A DNA stretch of 64,000 nt, taken from assembly GCA_963838845.1 (NCBI GenBank), contig CAWISR010000002.1, positions 186,001-250,000 of the forward strand, written 5' to 3'. This stretch comes from CAVRXQ01 sp963838845. Lineage in GTDB: Bacteria; Actinomycetota; Acidimicrobiia; Acidimicrobiales; Bog-793. The notes beneath the pieces were generated by a model, which was given only the letters and a program-made list of their open reading frames with translations, ran no database searches and had not been told where the DNA came from. Of the stretch, positions 8,654 to 17,129 are shown piece after piece. Both the position numbers and the translations under genes were made by a program. Positions within the stretch are counted from its first letter, which is position 1; every line of letters starts with the position of its first letter.

Positions 8654-10123
8654 GTGCCGAACGACGCCATAGAGGACCGCGCGGAGCGCTCCGTCAGAAC
8701 GAATGGAGCGACACGTCGGGCTGACGACGCTGCCGACGAGGAAGCGCCGCGACGCACCGGCGAGGTGCGCGTCGTTGCGGTCGAGGCCGCGGTGGCGGCG
8801 GGCCTCGTGGAAGCGTCATCGGGCGAGGCGCCGACGGCCTCCGCCGCCGACGACACGTCCACCATCCCGTTGCCCGACTGGACGGATCCGCCGACCGGCC
8901 AGGTGCCGCGAGTGCTCCTTGACGAAGGGGAAGACCCCGACGCGCCGCGTCTGAAGGGCCCGAGCTGGCGACAGCGACCCCAGGACTGGGATCAGGACGC
9001 CGACGCGCTCGAGTACCTCGTCGAGGAGGGCGAAGACGAGATCGACGAGATGGCGACGATCGCCGGACGCGAGTCGACCGGTGTCGCGGAAGGCGACCCG
9101 TTCGAGTTCGACTTCGAACCGCCAACCCCGTACCCGCGGGTGGAGGAAGCGAGCTCTCCGGTCGACGACGGCGCACGCGATGGCACAACTTCGATCGGCT
9201 CGCCCGACGACGCGGCGTGGAGCGATGTCATCGTCACGCCGCCGTCACGCCGCCGCCACGCCCGGGCCCGGGCGCACCGGGCGCCTCCGAGTTCCGGTCG
9301 CTCCTCGCAGCGCAACCCGAGCGTTGCGATCGCCACCGGGGTCGTGCTCGCCGGTGTCGCCGTGGCGTGCTTCGAGGCCGGACCTCTCGCCGTCGTCGTG
9401 CTCGCGACGGTCGCCCTCAGTCTCGCCGCGGGCGAGACCTTCGGAGCGTTGCGCCGCTCCGGCTTCCGTCCGCTGTCGCTTCTCGGTCTCGTCGCGACCG
9501 CGCTTGCCGTCGTCTTCGCGTATTTGAAGGGACCGATCGCCGACCCCGTTTTGCTCGCCGGACTCGTCGTTCTTGGCGGGTGCGCGCTCGTCGTTTCGTC
9601 GGTTGAACGATCCGCCGTCGAAGACTTGGGGGTCAGCGTCCTCGTCGTCACCTGGGTCGGCGTGCTCGGGTCCTTCGCCGCCTTGCTCGTCAACCCGACG
9701 ACGTTTCCCCACCGCCACGGGGTCGCGTTCTTGGGAGCAGTCGTCGGCATCACGGTCGCGCACGACATCGGGTCCTACGTCGTCGGCTCGAGAATCGGCC
9801 GGCACCGCTTCGTTCCGCGCGTGAGCCCGGGCAAGACGGTCGAAGGGCTGATCGGCGGTAGTGCTCTCGCGCTTTTGGTCGCGGGATTGCTCGTTGCTCG
9901 CGTGCACCCGATGACCCTCGCCGCGTCGCTCGGCCTCGCCGCGGTCGTCATCGTGTTCGCTCCGCTCGGCGACCTCGTCCAGTCGGTCGTGAAGCGCGAC
10001 CTCGGCCTCAAGGACATGGGCCGTATGCTCCCCGCGCACGGGGGGATCTCGGACAGGATTGACTCGATGCTCTTCGTCCTCCCCGCCGCATTCGTCTTCT
10101 TCCGCCTCGTGCACCTCGGATGA
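8654..10123 (+). CDS. cdsA: Phosphatidate cytidylyltransferase with long acidic N-terminal extension
   Basis: Makes CDP-diacylglycerol from phosphatidate and CTP at the membrane. The C-terminal about 270 residues hold several membrane segments (beginning near residue 218) and the CDP-diglyceride synthetase signature, SPGKTVEGLIGG followed by LGDLVQSVVKRDLGLKDMG and LPAHGGISDRIDS. The first about 210 residues are unusual: Asp/Glu-rich, Pro-rich and predicted disordered, ending in an Arg/His-rich stretch before TM1. GTG 8654 is chosen for the GGAGGA just upstream. The product is 489 residues against the usual 260-300. It overlaps dxr by 4 bp. Confidence 0.92.
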   Translation: MPNDAIEDRAERSVRTNGATRRADDAADEEAPRRTGEVRVVAVEAAVAAGLVEASSGEAPTASAADDTSTIPLPDWTDPPTGQVPRVLLDEGEDPDAPRLKGPSWRQRPQDWDQDADALEYLVEEGEDEIDEMATIAGRESTGVAEGDPFEFDFEPPTPYPRVEEASSPVDDGARDGTTSIGSPDDAAWSDVIVTPPSRRRHARARAHRAPPSSGRSSQRNPSVAIATGVVLAGVAVACFEAGPLAVVVLATVALSLAAGETFGALRRSGFRPLSLLGLVATALAVVFAYLKGPIADPVLLAGLVVLGGCALVVSSVERSAVEDLGVSVLVVTWVGVLGSFAALLVNPTTFPHRHGVAFLGAVVGITVAHDIGSYVVGSRIGRHRFVPRVSPGKTVEGLIGGSALALLVAGLLVARVHPMTLAASLGLAAVVIVFAPLGDLVQSVVKRDLGLKDMGRMLPAHGGISDRIDSMLFVLPAAFVFFRLVHLG

Positions 10124-11322
10124 GCACGCCTCGCACCGTTTCGGTGATCGGCTCGACCGGTTCGATCGGACGGCAGACCCTCGACGTCATCGGTCGCGAG
10201 TCCGATGTATTTCGGGTGGTCGGAATCGGGGCAAACCGCTCCATCGACGATCTCGCGCGTCAAGCGGAGAGGTTTCGACCTCAAGTCGTCGCGATCGGCG
10301 ACGCGTCGCTCGCCTCCGAACTCGTCTCGCGGGTGCCGGAAGGCACCGAGATACGCGTCGGCGGAGAGGGACTCGCGTCCTTGTGTGAGATCGCCGAGGT
10401 CGCGATCAATGCCGTCGTCGGCTTCGCGGGCCTCGGCGTTACCGTCGCCGCTTTGAGAGCTCGCCGACGCCTCGCTCTCGCCAACAAGGAGTCGCTCATC
10501 GCCGGAGCGCCCGTCGTCCAGGCGGCCCGGGCGTCCGACGGTGCGGAGATCGTTCCGGTCGACTCCGAGCACTGCGCGATCCACCAGTGCCTGGGGGAGC
10601 GGCGCAGCCTCCGGATCGACTCAGCAGACGGGCCAGAGCCTCCTCCAGATGTCAGACGTCTGGTGCTGACGGCGTCCGGGGGTCCGTTCCGGGGACGGCG
10701 ACGCGCGGAACTCTCCTCGGTTCGAATCGACGATGCGCTCGCCCATCCGACTTGGAAGATGGGACCGAAGATCACCGTCGACTCCTCGACGCTCATGAAT
10801 AAAGGCCTCGAAGTGATCGAGGCGCATGCGCTTTTCGGCGTCGACTACGACCGGATCGAGGTCGTCATCCACCCTCAGTCGGTCGTCCATTCGATGGTGG
10901 AGTTCACCGACGGCGCGACGATCGCCCAGTTGTCGTACCCGGACATGCGGCTCCCGATCGGCTACGCACTGTCGTACCCGGAGCGTCTGCGGGAGCCGTT
11001 CGGTGCGATCGAGTGGTCCAAGCTCTCGCAGCTCGACTTCGCGGTTCCCGACTACGAGACGTTCGCCTGCCTTGGGCTCGCGTTCGCGGCTGGTCGCGCC
11101 GGTGGTTCCGCCCCGGCGTGGCTGAACGCGGCGAACGAAGTTGCCGTCGCAGCGTTTCTGTCGGGTCGTATCGGCTGGCTCGACATTGCGTCCGTTGTCG
11201 AGGAGACCCTCGAGCGCCACGAGGAGTCGAAACTCGTCGAGGTCGAAGACGTGATCGCGGCGGACGCCGAGGCGCGCGCCGTCGCGTCGGCCGTCATCGA
11301 GCGCGGGATCCGGGTCGCATGA
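10120..11322 (+). CDS. dxr: 1-deoxy-D-xylulose 5-phosphate reductoisomerase
   Basis: Second step of the MEP isoprenoid pathway: NADPH-dependent rearrangement of DXP to MEP. The 400-residue product begins with the dinucleotide-binding motif VSVIGSTGSIGRQTLDVI and continues with LANKESLIAG, PVDSEHCAIHQCLG (metal ligands), TASGGPFRG, HPTWKMGPKITVDSSTLMNK and HPQSVVHSMVEF. ATG 10120 overlaps the cdsA stop, and its own stop overlaps rseP. The pathway partner ispG lies two genes downstream. Confidence 0.96.
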   Translation: MSTPRTVSVIGSTGSIGRQTLDVIGRESDVFRVVGIGANRSIDDLARQAERFRPQVVAIGDASLASELVSRVPEGTEIRVGGEGLASLCEIAEVAINAVVGFAGLGVTVAALRARRRLALANKESLIAGAPVVQAARASDGAEIVPVDSEHCAIHQCLGERRSLRIDSADGPEPPPDVRRLVLTASGGPFRGRRRAELSSVRIDDALAHPTWKMGPKITVDSSTLMNKGLEVIEAHALFGVDYDRIEVVIHPQSVVHSMVEFTDGATIAQLSYPDMRLPIGYALSYPERLREPFGAIEWSKLSQLDFAVPDYETFACLGLAFAAGRAGGSAPAWLNAANEVAVAAFLSGRIGWLDIASVVEETLERHEESKLVEVEDVIAADAEARAVASAVIERGIRVA

Positions 11323-12659
11323 GCGAGCAAGCGATGGTCTCTGGTGGCGCTAGACCGACGCCCTCGAATACCGCGGCCGTGATCCGGCTCGTCGGCGCGG
11401 TCGCCTTCTTCGTGGTCATCGCGGCGGTGTTCCACGGTCTCGACGTGCTCCTCGTGGTCGCCGCGCTCGTGCTCATGGTCATGTTGCACGAGTTCGGGCA
11501 CTTCATCACCGCAAAGGCATCGGGGATGAAGGTGACTGAGTTCTTCTTCGGTTTCGGGCCGCGCCTTTGGTCGATCCGTCGCGGCGAGACCGAGTACGGC
11601 GTGAAGGCGATCCCGGCCGGGGGCTACGTCCGCATCGTCGGCATGACCTCGCTCGAGGACGTGGCGCCCGAAGACGAAGCGCGCAGCTACCGCGAGGCGA
11701 CCTTTCCGCGTCGACTCCTCGTGGCGGTGTCGGGATCCGCGATGCACTTCATCATCGCGTTCGTGCTTTTGTTCGTGATGATCGCCTTCACCGGCACCCC
11801 AAAGACGCTCCCGTATCCCGAGGTGAGTGGGCTCACCGCCTATTCGAACCGCACCAATCCCGCAAAAGCCGCGGGTGTCCGTTCCGGCGACTTCCTTGTG
11901 GCGGTCGACGGACACCGCTACACGAACGTCGACCGGTTCATCACGTTCATCGAGAATCACTCCGCTGACACGGTTTCGCTCACGGTGCGACGCTCGGGTC
12001 GCCTGCTCACGTTGCCGGTGCACGTCATCGACGGTCGCTCCGCGGACCTCGTCGCGGACCACGATCAGCCGGAGAAGCAAGGGAGCCGTCCCGTCGGGGT
12101 GATCGGGGTCGATTTGAACACCTCGGCTCTTGTCACCTACTCGGTGCTCGACTCCGTCCCGCGCGCTGGCGTGATGCTCGGTCGGGTTGTGCAGGTGACG
12201 GCGAGCGGGTTCGCGGAGGTCTTCTCATTCCACGGGCTGCGCACCTTTGCGCACGAGGTCGCATCGGCCCGCAGTGCACCGTCGACCGCGACGCCGCACG
12301 GATCCAGTTCGACGAAGTCGTCGTCCTCAAGTTCGAGCGAGTTGCTGTCGCTCCCGGGTGCCGTCGACGTCGCCGTGCAGGCGCTTCGGAACAACGTGTC
12401 GGAGCTGCTCTACATCCTCGTCGCGATCAATTTGTTCGTCGGCATGGCGAACCTCTTCCCGATGTTGCCGCTCGACGGCGGCCACGTGGCGATCGCCATC
12501 TACGAGCGCCTTCGCTCGCGTCCGCGTCGCGGCCGCGTCTACCACGCCGACGTCCGCAAGCTGATGCCCGTCGCGTACGCGTTCCTGGCGGCACTGGTCC
12601 TGCTCGGGCTTTCCGCCCTCTACCTGAACATCGTCCAGCCGCCCTCGCTTCCACATTGA
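11319..12659 (+). CDS. rseP: Site-2 metalloprotease, RseP/Rip1 family
   Basis: Intramembrane zinc protease (M50) that cleaves anti-sigma factors and other membrane substrates. The 446-residue product has TM segments with the HEFGH zinc site at residues 57-61, a PDZ domain in the middle (about 180-250; AAGVRSGDFLVAVDG), and the third-ligand motif NLFPMLPLDGGHV near residue 378. A Ser/Thr-rich low-complexity stretch (about residues 323-344) separates PDZ and C-terminal parts. ATG 11319 overlaps the dxr stop (ATGA). The dxr-rseP-ispG order is conserved in actinobacteria. Confidence 0.94.
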   Translation: MSEQAMVSGGARPTPSNTAAVIRLVGAVAFFVVIAAVFHGLDVLLVVAALVLMVMLHEFGHFITAKASGMKVTEFFFGFGPRLWSIRRGETEYGVKAIPAGGYVRIVGMTSLEDVAPEDEARSYREATFPRRLLVAVSGSAMHFIIAFVLLFVMIAFTGTPKTLPYPEVSGLTAYSNRTNPAKAAGVRSGDFLVAVDGHRYTNVDRFITFIENHSADTVSLTVRRSGRLLTLPVHVIDGRSADLVADHDQPEKQGSRPVGVIGVDLNTSALVTYSVLDSVPRAGVMLGRVVQVTASGFAEVFSFHGLRTFAHEVASARSAPSTATPHGSSSTKSSSSSSSELLSLPGAVDVAVQALRNNVSELLYILVAINLFVGMANLFPMLPLDGGHVAIAIYERLRSRPRRGRVYHADVRKLMPVAYAFLAALVLLGLSALYLNIVQPPSLPH

Positions 12660-12707
12660 CGAGCGATTTCTCCTCACGCTTGCGAAGGTCGCCTTCTCCG
12701 GCGGCCA

Positions 12708-12713
12708 TAGGCT
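12708..12713 (+). promoter_or_regulatory. Possible internal -10 box upstream of ispG
   Basis: TAGGCT in the 106-bp gap between rseP and ispG. It could start a transcript with a short leader that includes the GTAGGAG site before GTG 12766. Confidence 0.35.
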
Positions 12714-12765
12714 TGATGCATCGGTGCAGCGTGCGCCGCCAAGGCATCGCGTAGGAGACGCCGTC

Positions 12766-14016
12766 GTGGAAATCTCCGAGGTCACCCTGCCGAAGCGCCG
12801 GCCGACGCGTCAGATTCGAATCGGTTCGGTCCCGGTCGGCGGCGGCGCGCCGGTCTCGGTGCAGTCGATGACGACGACGAAAACGGCGGACGTCGAAGGG
12901 ACCCTCCAACAGATCTATTCGCTCGCCGGCGCCGGCGCAGACATCGTGCGCTGCACGTGCAATGAAGCCGAGGCCGCCGAGGGGCTGGCGCGCATCATCC
13001 CGCGATCGCCGGTCCCGATCGTCGCCGACATCCATTTCCACGTCGAAATGGCGCTCGCCGCGCTCGAGGCCGGGGTGCAAGGTCTGCGGCTCAACCCGGG
13101 GAACCTGCGCAAGCCCGAGGAGATCAAGCTCGTCGCGAAGGAGGCGAAAGACCGCGGCGTCCCGATCCGCGTCGGAGTGAACGCGGGATCACTCCACCCG
13201 GACCTCTACAAGAAATACGGCGGGGCCACCCCCGAGGCCTTGGTGGAGTCCGCGGAGATCGAGCTCGCCTACTTCGCCGAGGTCGGCTTCGACGACGTGA
13301 AGGTCTCGGTGAAGGCGTCGAACGTGCCGTTGATGATCGCCGCCTACCGCCTCGCTTCGGAGACCTTCGACCACCCCCTGCACCTCGGCGTCACCGAGGC
13401 CGGACCGCCGCCTGCGGGGCTGATCAAGGCGACCGCCGGGATCGCGACGCTGCTCTCGGAGGGGATCGGGGACACGATCCGCTATTCGCTCACCGCTGAC
13501 CCCGTCGAGGAGGCGATCGCCGGCCGCAAGCTGCTCGAATCGCTCGGGCTGCGCGAGCGCAAGGGGCTCGACCTCATCGCCTGTCCGTCCTGCGGCAGGG
13601 CGGAGATCGACGTCATCGCGGTCGCCAAGGAGGCAGAACGCGCGCTGGAGGACCGCAAGATCCCCCTGCAAGTCGCCGTGATGGGCTGCGTGGTGAACGG
13701 CCCCGGTGAGGCGCGGGGCGCAGACCTCGGAATCGCCGCCGGCAAGCACAAGGGGCACCTGTTCATCAGGGGCAAGATCGTCCGCGTCGTGCCCGAAGAC
13801 GAGATGGTCGATGCGCTCGTCACCGAGGCCGAAAGGATCGTCTCTGAGGGCATCGACGCCCGCCTTGCCGCCGCCGACGCCGGTGCCGAGCGAGAAGCCG
13901 AAGAGGACCGCCGCGTTCTCGTGGCCGAAAAGGGCGTCGACGCGAACCACTCCGAAGACGTCGTGGTGAAAATCCGCAAGCGCCTGTCGACATCGAACGA
14001 CGCGCCCTCGAACTGA
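12766..14016 (+). CDS. ispG: 4-hydroxy-3-methylbut-2-enyl diphosphate synthase (flavodoxin-type)
   Basis: Iron-sulfur enzyme of the MEP pathway converting MEcPP to HMBPP. The 416-residue product has the TIM-barrel half (PVSVQSMTTTKTADV, ADIHFHVEMAL, GLRLNPGN, RVGVNAGSL). The cluster half carries cysteines in ACPSCGRAEID and MGCVVNGPGEARGADLGIA. The start is GTG 12766 with TAGGAG about 8 nt upstream; GTG 12724 in frame is possible but not family-like. The final about 40 residues are an acidic extension. Confidence 0.96.
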   Translation: MEISEVTLPKRRPTRQIRIGSVPVGGGAPVSVQSMTTTKTADVEGTLQQIYSLAGAGADIVRCTCNEAEAAEGLARIIPRSPVPIVADIHFHVEMALAALEAGVQGLRLNPGNLRKPEEIKLVAKEAKDRGVPIRVGVNAGSLHPDLYKKYGGATPEALVESAEIELAYFAEVGFDDVKVSVKASNVPLMIAAYRLASETFDHPLHLGVTEAGPPPAGLIKATAGIATLLSEGIGDTIRYSLTADPVEEAIAGRKLLESLGLRERKGLDLIACPSCGRAEIDVIAVAKEAERALEDRKIPLQVAVMGCVVNGPGEARGADLGIAAGKHKGHLFIRGKIVRVVPEDEMVDALVTEAERIVSEGIDARLAAADAGAEREAEEDRRVLVAEKGVDANHSEDVVVKIRKRLSTSNDAPSN

Positions 14017-14072
14017 GCGCACCACGTGATCATTTCCACGCGCCTTCCCAGCTCGCGCCCAGCAAGGGCCGG

Positions 14073-14078
14073 TACGAT
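14073..14078 (+). promoter_or_regulatory. Possible -10 box upstream of the DUF929 gene
   Basis: TACGAT, followed by a roughly 25-nt leader containing AGGGAG before ATG 14110. Confidence 0.35.
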
Positions 14079-14109
14079 GCCGGTCCGAGGTTAGGGAGAC
14101 TGAACACAA

Positions 14110-15129
14110 ATGGCATCGAATCGGCGCTCGACGAAGCGTCCGAACCGTCCGGCCCAGCGCACGAGCCAGAACGGGCCGCGCCGTCTCGGCGGACAGGCGC
14201 CGCCGCAGCGCTCCGCGAGCGCACAGCGTCGCTACGAGCGCTCACGGCGCTCGCGCCGCAGCTCGGGGCTGCAGGCGTGGGCGGGGGTCCTCGTCGTCGT
14301 GGCGGTGGTCTTGGCGTTCGCGATCTACAAGTTGACCGATCACACGACACCCACAAAGGGCAGCGGTCATCTGGCGCTCGCCCCAGCTTCGGTCCTGTCC
14401 GAGCTGAAGTCGATTCCGGCAAAGACGTTCAATGCGGTCGGCACGGACGGCACGATCGACCCGTTCACCGAGACGGCGAAGCAGACGTTCCTGGGGCTCG
14501 ACGGCAAGCCGCAGGTCATTTTCGTCGGCGCGGAGTACTGCCCGTACTGCGCGGTCTATCGCTGGGCACTCGTCGTCGCGCTCAGTCGCTTCGGTACTTT
14601 CACCAATCTGCACCAGACGTCGTCGTCGTACGACGTGGCGCCCGTGCCGACGTTCAGCTTCTTGGACTCCAAGTACACGAGCAAGTACATCTCCTTTGTG
14701 GCGTATGAGACGGCGGACCGCAATGGCAACGCGCTCCAAACGCCCCCGAAGTACATCCAGACGCTTTTAGACAAGTACGACGGGGTGGGCTCGACGAAGT
14801 CGAAGTTCAACCAATCGATCGGGGTGGGCATCCCCTTTGTCGATGTCGCGAACCAGCACGTGTCCTCGGGCGCGCCGCCGGTTCTCCTCGGTTCGCTCGA
14901 CTACGTCGCCGGCGGCGGACCCGGGGGGTTGACCGGCATCGCCTACGCCATCGCGCACCCGACGTCGGCGACCGGCAAGGCGATCAAGGCCTCCGGATGG
15001 ATCGCCGCGGCGAACTACGACATCGCGGCGATCTGCACCGTCGACGGCGGCAAGCCGGGAAGCGTCTGTCAGATGTCCGGCGTGAAGGCGGCGGAAAAGG
15101 TGATGGCCGCGACGAAGAAAGTCTCCTGA
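14110..15129 (+). CDS. Membrane-anchored DUF929 protein with thioredoxin-like CPYC motif
   Basis: A 339-residue protein with a very basic, Arg/Gln/Ser-rich cytoplasmic tail (about 1-56) and one TM helix (about 57-75). The extracytoplasmic domain carries VIFVGAEYCPYCAVYRWALV near residues 136-155. CxxC flanked this way is typical of thioredoxin-fold oxidoreductases, and DUF929 proteins are annotated as such. A second Cys pair lies in ICTVDGGKPGSVCQM near the C-terminus. The VKOR gene follows after 3 bp, so it is probably the thiol donor or acceptor for VKOR in a DsbA/DsbB-like system. That function is inferred from motif and neighbour. Confidence 0.85.
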   Translation: MASNRRSTKRPNRPAQRTSQNGPRRLGGQAPPQRSASAQRRYERSRRSRRSSGLQAWAGVLVVVAVVLAFAIYKLTDHTTPTKGSGHLALAPASVLSELKSIPAKTFNAVGTDGTIDPFTETAKQTFLGLDGKPQVIFVGAEYCPYCAVYRWALVVALSRFGTFTNLHQTSSSYDVAPVPTFSFLDSKYTSKYISFVAYETADRNGNALQTPPKYIQTLLDKYDGVGSTKSKFNQSIGVGIPFVDVANQHVSSGAPPVLLGSLDYVAGGGPGGLTGIAYAIAHPTSATGKAIKASGWIAAANYDIAAICTVDGGKPGSVCQMSGVKAAEKVMAATKKVS

Positions 15130-15132
15130 GCC

Positions 15133-15741
15133 TTGCCCAAGCCGCCGACTTCCGAACGGGGTCGTCGCATCGCATTCGCGCCACCGCCACCCGAGATCCG
15201 ACGGCGTTTCGCCTTCGGTCCGCGTGATGCGCGGCGCCAGGCGCGCGCCGTCGACGAAGCGACAGAACCGTCTTTCGTCGAGAGAATCGATCCTCGCAAC
15301 GTCATCGTGTTATTCGCGTCGGTCGCCGGTATCGGTGTCGCGTTCTACCTGACCCTGGCGCACTTCTCAGCCGGCATTCAACTCGGGTGCCCCCTGAGCG
15401 GCGGCGCGATCAACTGTGAGGCAGTGACCCGCAGTGCGGAGTCGTACGTCTTCGGGATTCCGGTTTCGCTGCTCGGGTTGATCTACTTCGTCGTGATGAC
15501 GGGTTTCTCGCTACCTGTGGTCTGGCGCTCGAAGGTACGCGTCGTTGCGCAAGCGCGCCTCGCCCTGGCCATCGCCGGCATCGGGTTCGTCTGCTACCTC
15601 GTCTACTCGGAACTGTTCGTCATCGGCAAGATCTGCCTGTGGTGTACGGGCGTGCACGTGCTGACGCTGATCCTCTTCGCGGTGATCACAACCGGCTGGC
15701 GTCAGATGTCGGAGTACGCGACCGACCCGCTTCGCCGATAA
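15133..15741 (+). CDS. Vitamin K epoxide reductase (VKOR) family protein
   Basis: A 202-residue polytopic protein. It has four to five hydrophobic segments after a basic N-terminus, with the VKOR cysteines visible: Cys pair GCPLSGGAINCEAV (about residues 85-98) and the quinone-site pair KICLWCTG (CxxC, about 170-177), plus the FGIPVSLLGL motif. VKORs reoxidise extracytoplasmic DsbA-like proteins using quinone. The only plausible in-frame start is TTG 15133, 3 bp after the DUF929 stop. The tight coupling supports a two-gene disulfide-forming module. Confidence 0.88.
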   Translation: MPKPPTSERGRRIAFAPPPPEIRRRFAFGPRDARRQARAVDEATEPSFVERIDPRNVIVLFASVAGIGVAFYLTLAHFSAGIQLGCPLSGGAINCEAVTRSAESYVFGIPVSLLGLIYFVVMTGFSLPVVWRSKVRVVAQARLALAIAGIGFVCYLVYSELFVIGKICLWCTGVHVLTLILFAVITTGWRQMSEYATDPLRR

Positions 15742-15781
15742 CGACCCGACGTTCGCCTAGTCCTTGCGACTGAGCCCTCGC

Positions 15782-17002
15782 TCAGACCGAATGACCATCC
15801 CCATTTGACACTGGGACGGGCTCCGCCAGCCGCGGCGTGAGCGGTACCTCTGCGATCTCTTGGGGTTCCGGAACCTTGGAATCTGCGACGCCGATCGCCT
15901 CCAGGTCCTCAAACCGGCGCGCTTGAGGCATCAGACGGCGCTCGAAAGAACCCACGAGTTTGTTGTATGCCTCGACTCCCGATCGCAGCCGATTGCCAAG
16001 CTCGGAAAGGTGCGTCGCGACCGTGCGCAAGCGCCCGTAGAGCTCTTTGGCTGCGGCGGCTATTTCCTGTGTGTTGCGGGTGACGGCCTCCTGTTGCCAA
16101 CCAAAAGCCACCGCCTTCAATAATGCAATGAGTGTCGTCGGGGTGGCGATGATCACGTTCTCGGCGATTGCCCTTTCAAAGATGCTCGGGTCGTACTCGA
16201 ACGCGGCGGCGAGTAGCGGATCTCCCGGGATGAAGGCAACGACGAAGTCAATCGATCCTTTGTAGCCACTTTGATAGGACTTCTTGGCAAGCAGCTCGAC
16301 GTGAGATCTCAGCTGCGCGGCGTGCCTGCGCATGCATTCGTCGCGCCCCTCCTGATCGCTCGCCGCGAGTCCGTCAAGGTATGCATCGAGGGGAACTTTT
16401 GAGTCGACGATCAGCTCGCGCTGGTTCGGGAGATGAACGACCACGTCGGGGCGTTGCCGATCGCCCATGCCGTCGACCATCGCCACCTGCTCGTCAAAGT
16501 CGCAGTGCTCGACCATTCCCGCGAGCTCGACGATGCGACGAAGCTGGTGCTCGCCCCAGCCGCCGCGAACCTCGGGGCGTCGAAGAGCGCTGACCAAATT
16601 GCCGGTCTCGCGTTGCAGGTTGGCATTTGCTGAGGCGAGTTGCTCAAGTTGGTTCTTGAGCTCGCCTTGCAGTCGGGCGTTCGTCGATTGGAGATTGTCA
16701 ACTCGGTCTTTGTACTCCTTGAGCTGTTCGGACACCGGGCGAACGAGCTCGGCCACGACGTCGTTCAGTGCCGACTGTCGCCTTTCGAGTTCCTCTGTCG
16801 CCAGCCGTCGGTTGTTGTCCTCAATTTGTCGGAACAAGACGGCAGCCTGCTCGGCTGCAGACTTTGCCGACGCCTGCGAGACATCGTTAATTGCGGTGCC
16901 ACGAATTTGCGCGTATCGCGCACGCCACCAGAGCGCGGTGACGACCCCGCCGACGATCGCCCCGAGAACGATCCCGACGACGAGGGATTCAGTGCTCGTC
17001 AT
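15782..17002 (-). CDS. rmuC: DNA recombination protein RmuC
   Basis: A 406-residue RmuC-family protein, thought to limit recombination at inverted repeats. It has an N-terminal TM helix (about residues 4-25), a long coiled coil (about 40-140), and then the nuclease-like RmuC domain with GGWGEHQLRRIVELAGMVEH, RPDVVVHLPN, VDSKVPLDAYL, FVVAFIPGDPLL and ATPTTLIALLKAVAFGW. It converges with VKOR across 40 bp. No ribosome-binding site is obvious. Confidence 0.9.
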   Translation of the reverse strand: MTSTESLVVGIVLGAIVGGVVTALWWRARYAQIRGTAINDVSQASAKSAAEQAAVLFRQIEDNNRRLATEELERRQSALNDVVAELVRPVSEQLKEYKDRVDNLQSTNARLQGELKNQLEQLASANANLQRETGNLVSALRRPEVRGGWGEHQLRRIVELAGMVEHCDFDEQVAMVDGMGDRQRPDVVVHLPNQRELIVDSKVPLDAYLDGLAASDQEGRDECMRRHAAQLRSHVELLAKKSYQSGYKGSIDFVVAFIPGDPLLAAAFEYDPSIFERAIAENVIIATPTTLIALLKAVAFGWQQEAVTRNTQEIAAAAKELYGRLRTVATHLSELGNRLRSGVEAYNKLVGSFERRLMPQARRFEDLEAIGVADSKVPEPQEIAEVPLTPRLAEPVPVSNGDGHSV

Positions 17003-17129
17003 TGGGCATCACGCGGAACGCGACGAGGGGAACGGCGGCGTGGACGGCGAGCGAGCTCGCGTTTGGGTTGCGCCATTGAGCGGGCAGGTTACCGACCGGC
17101 TGTCACAAAGTGGTTGACCTGGGGAAAAC

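Noticed and set aside
15770..15785. Hairpin CTGAGC-CCTC-GCTCAG as a terminator between VKOR and rmuC
   Set aside because: Only 6 bp, overlaps the rmuC stop codon, and has no T-run on either strand.
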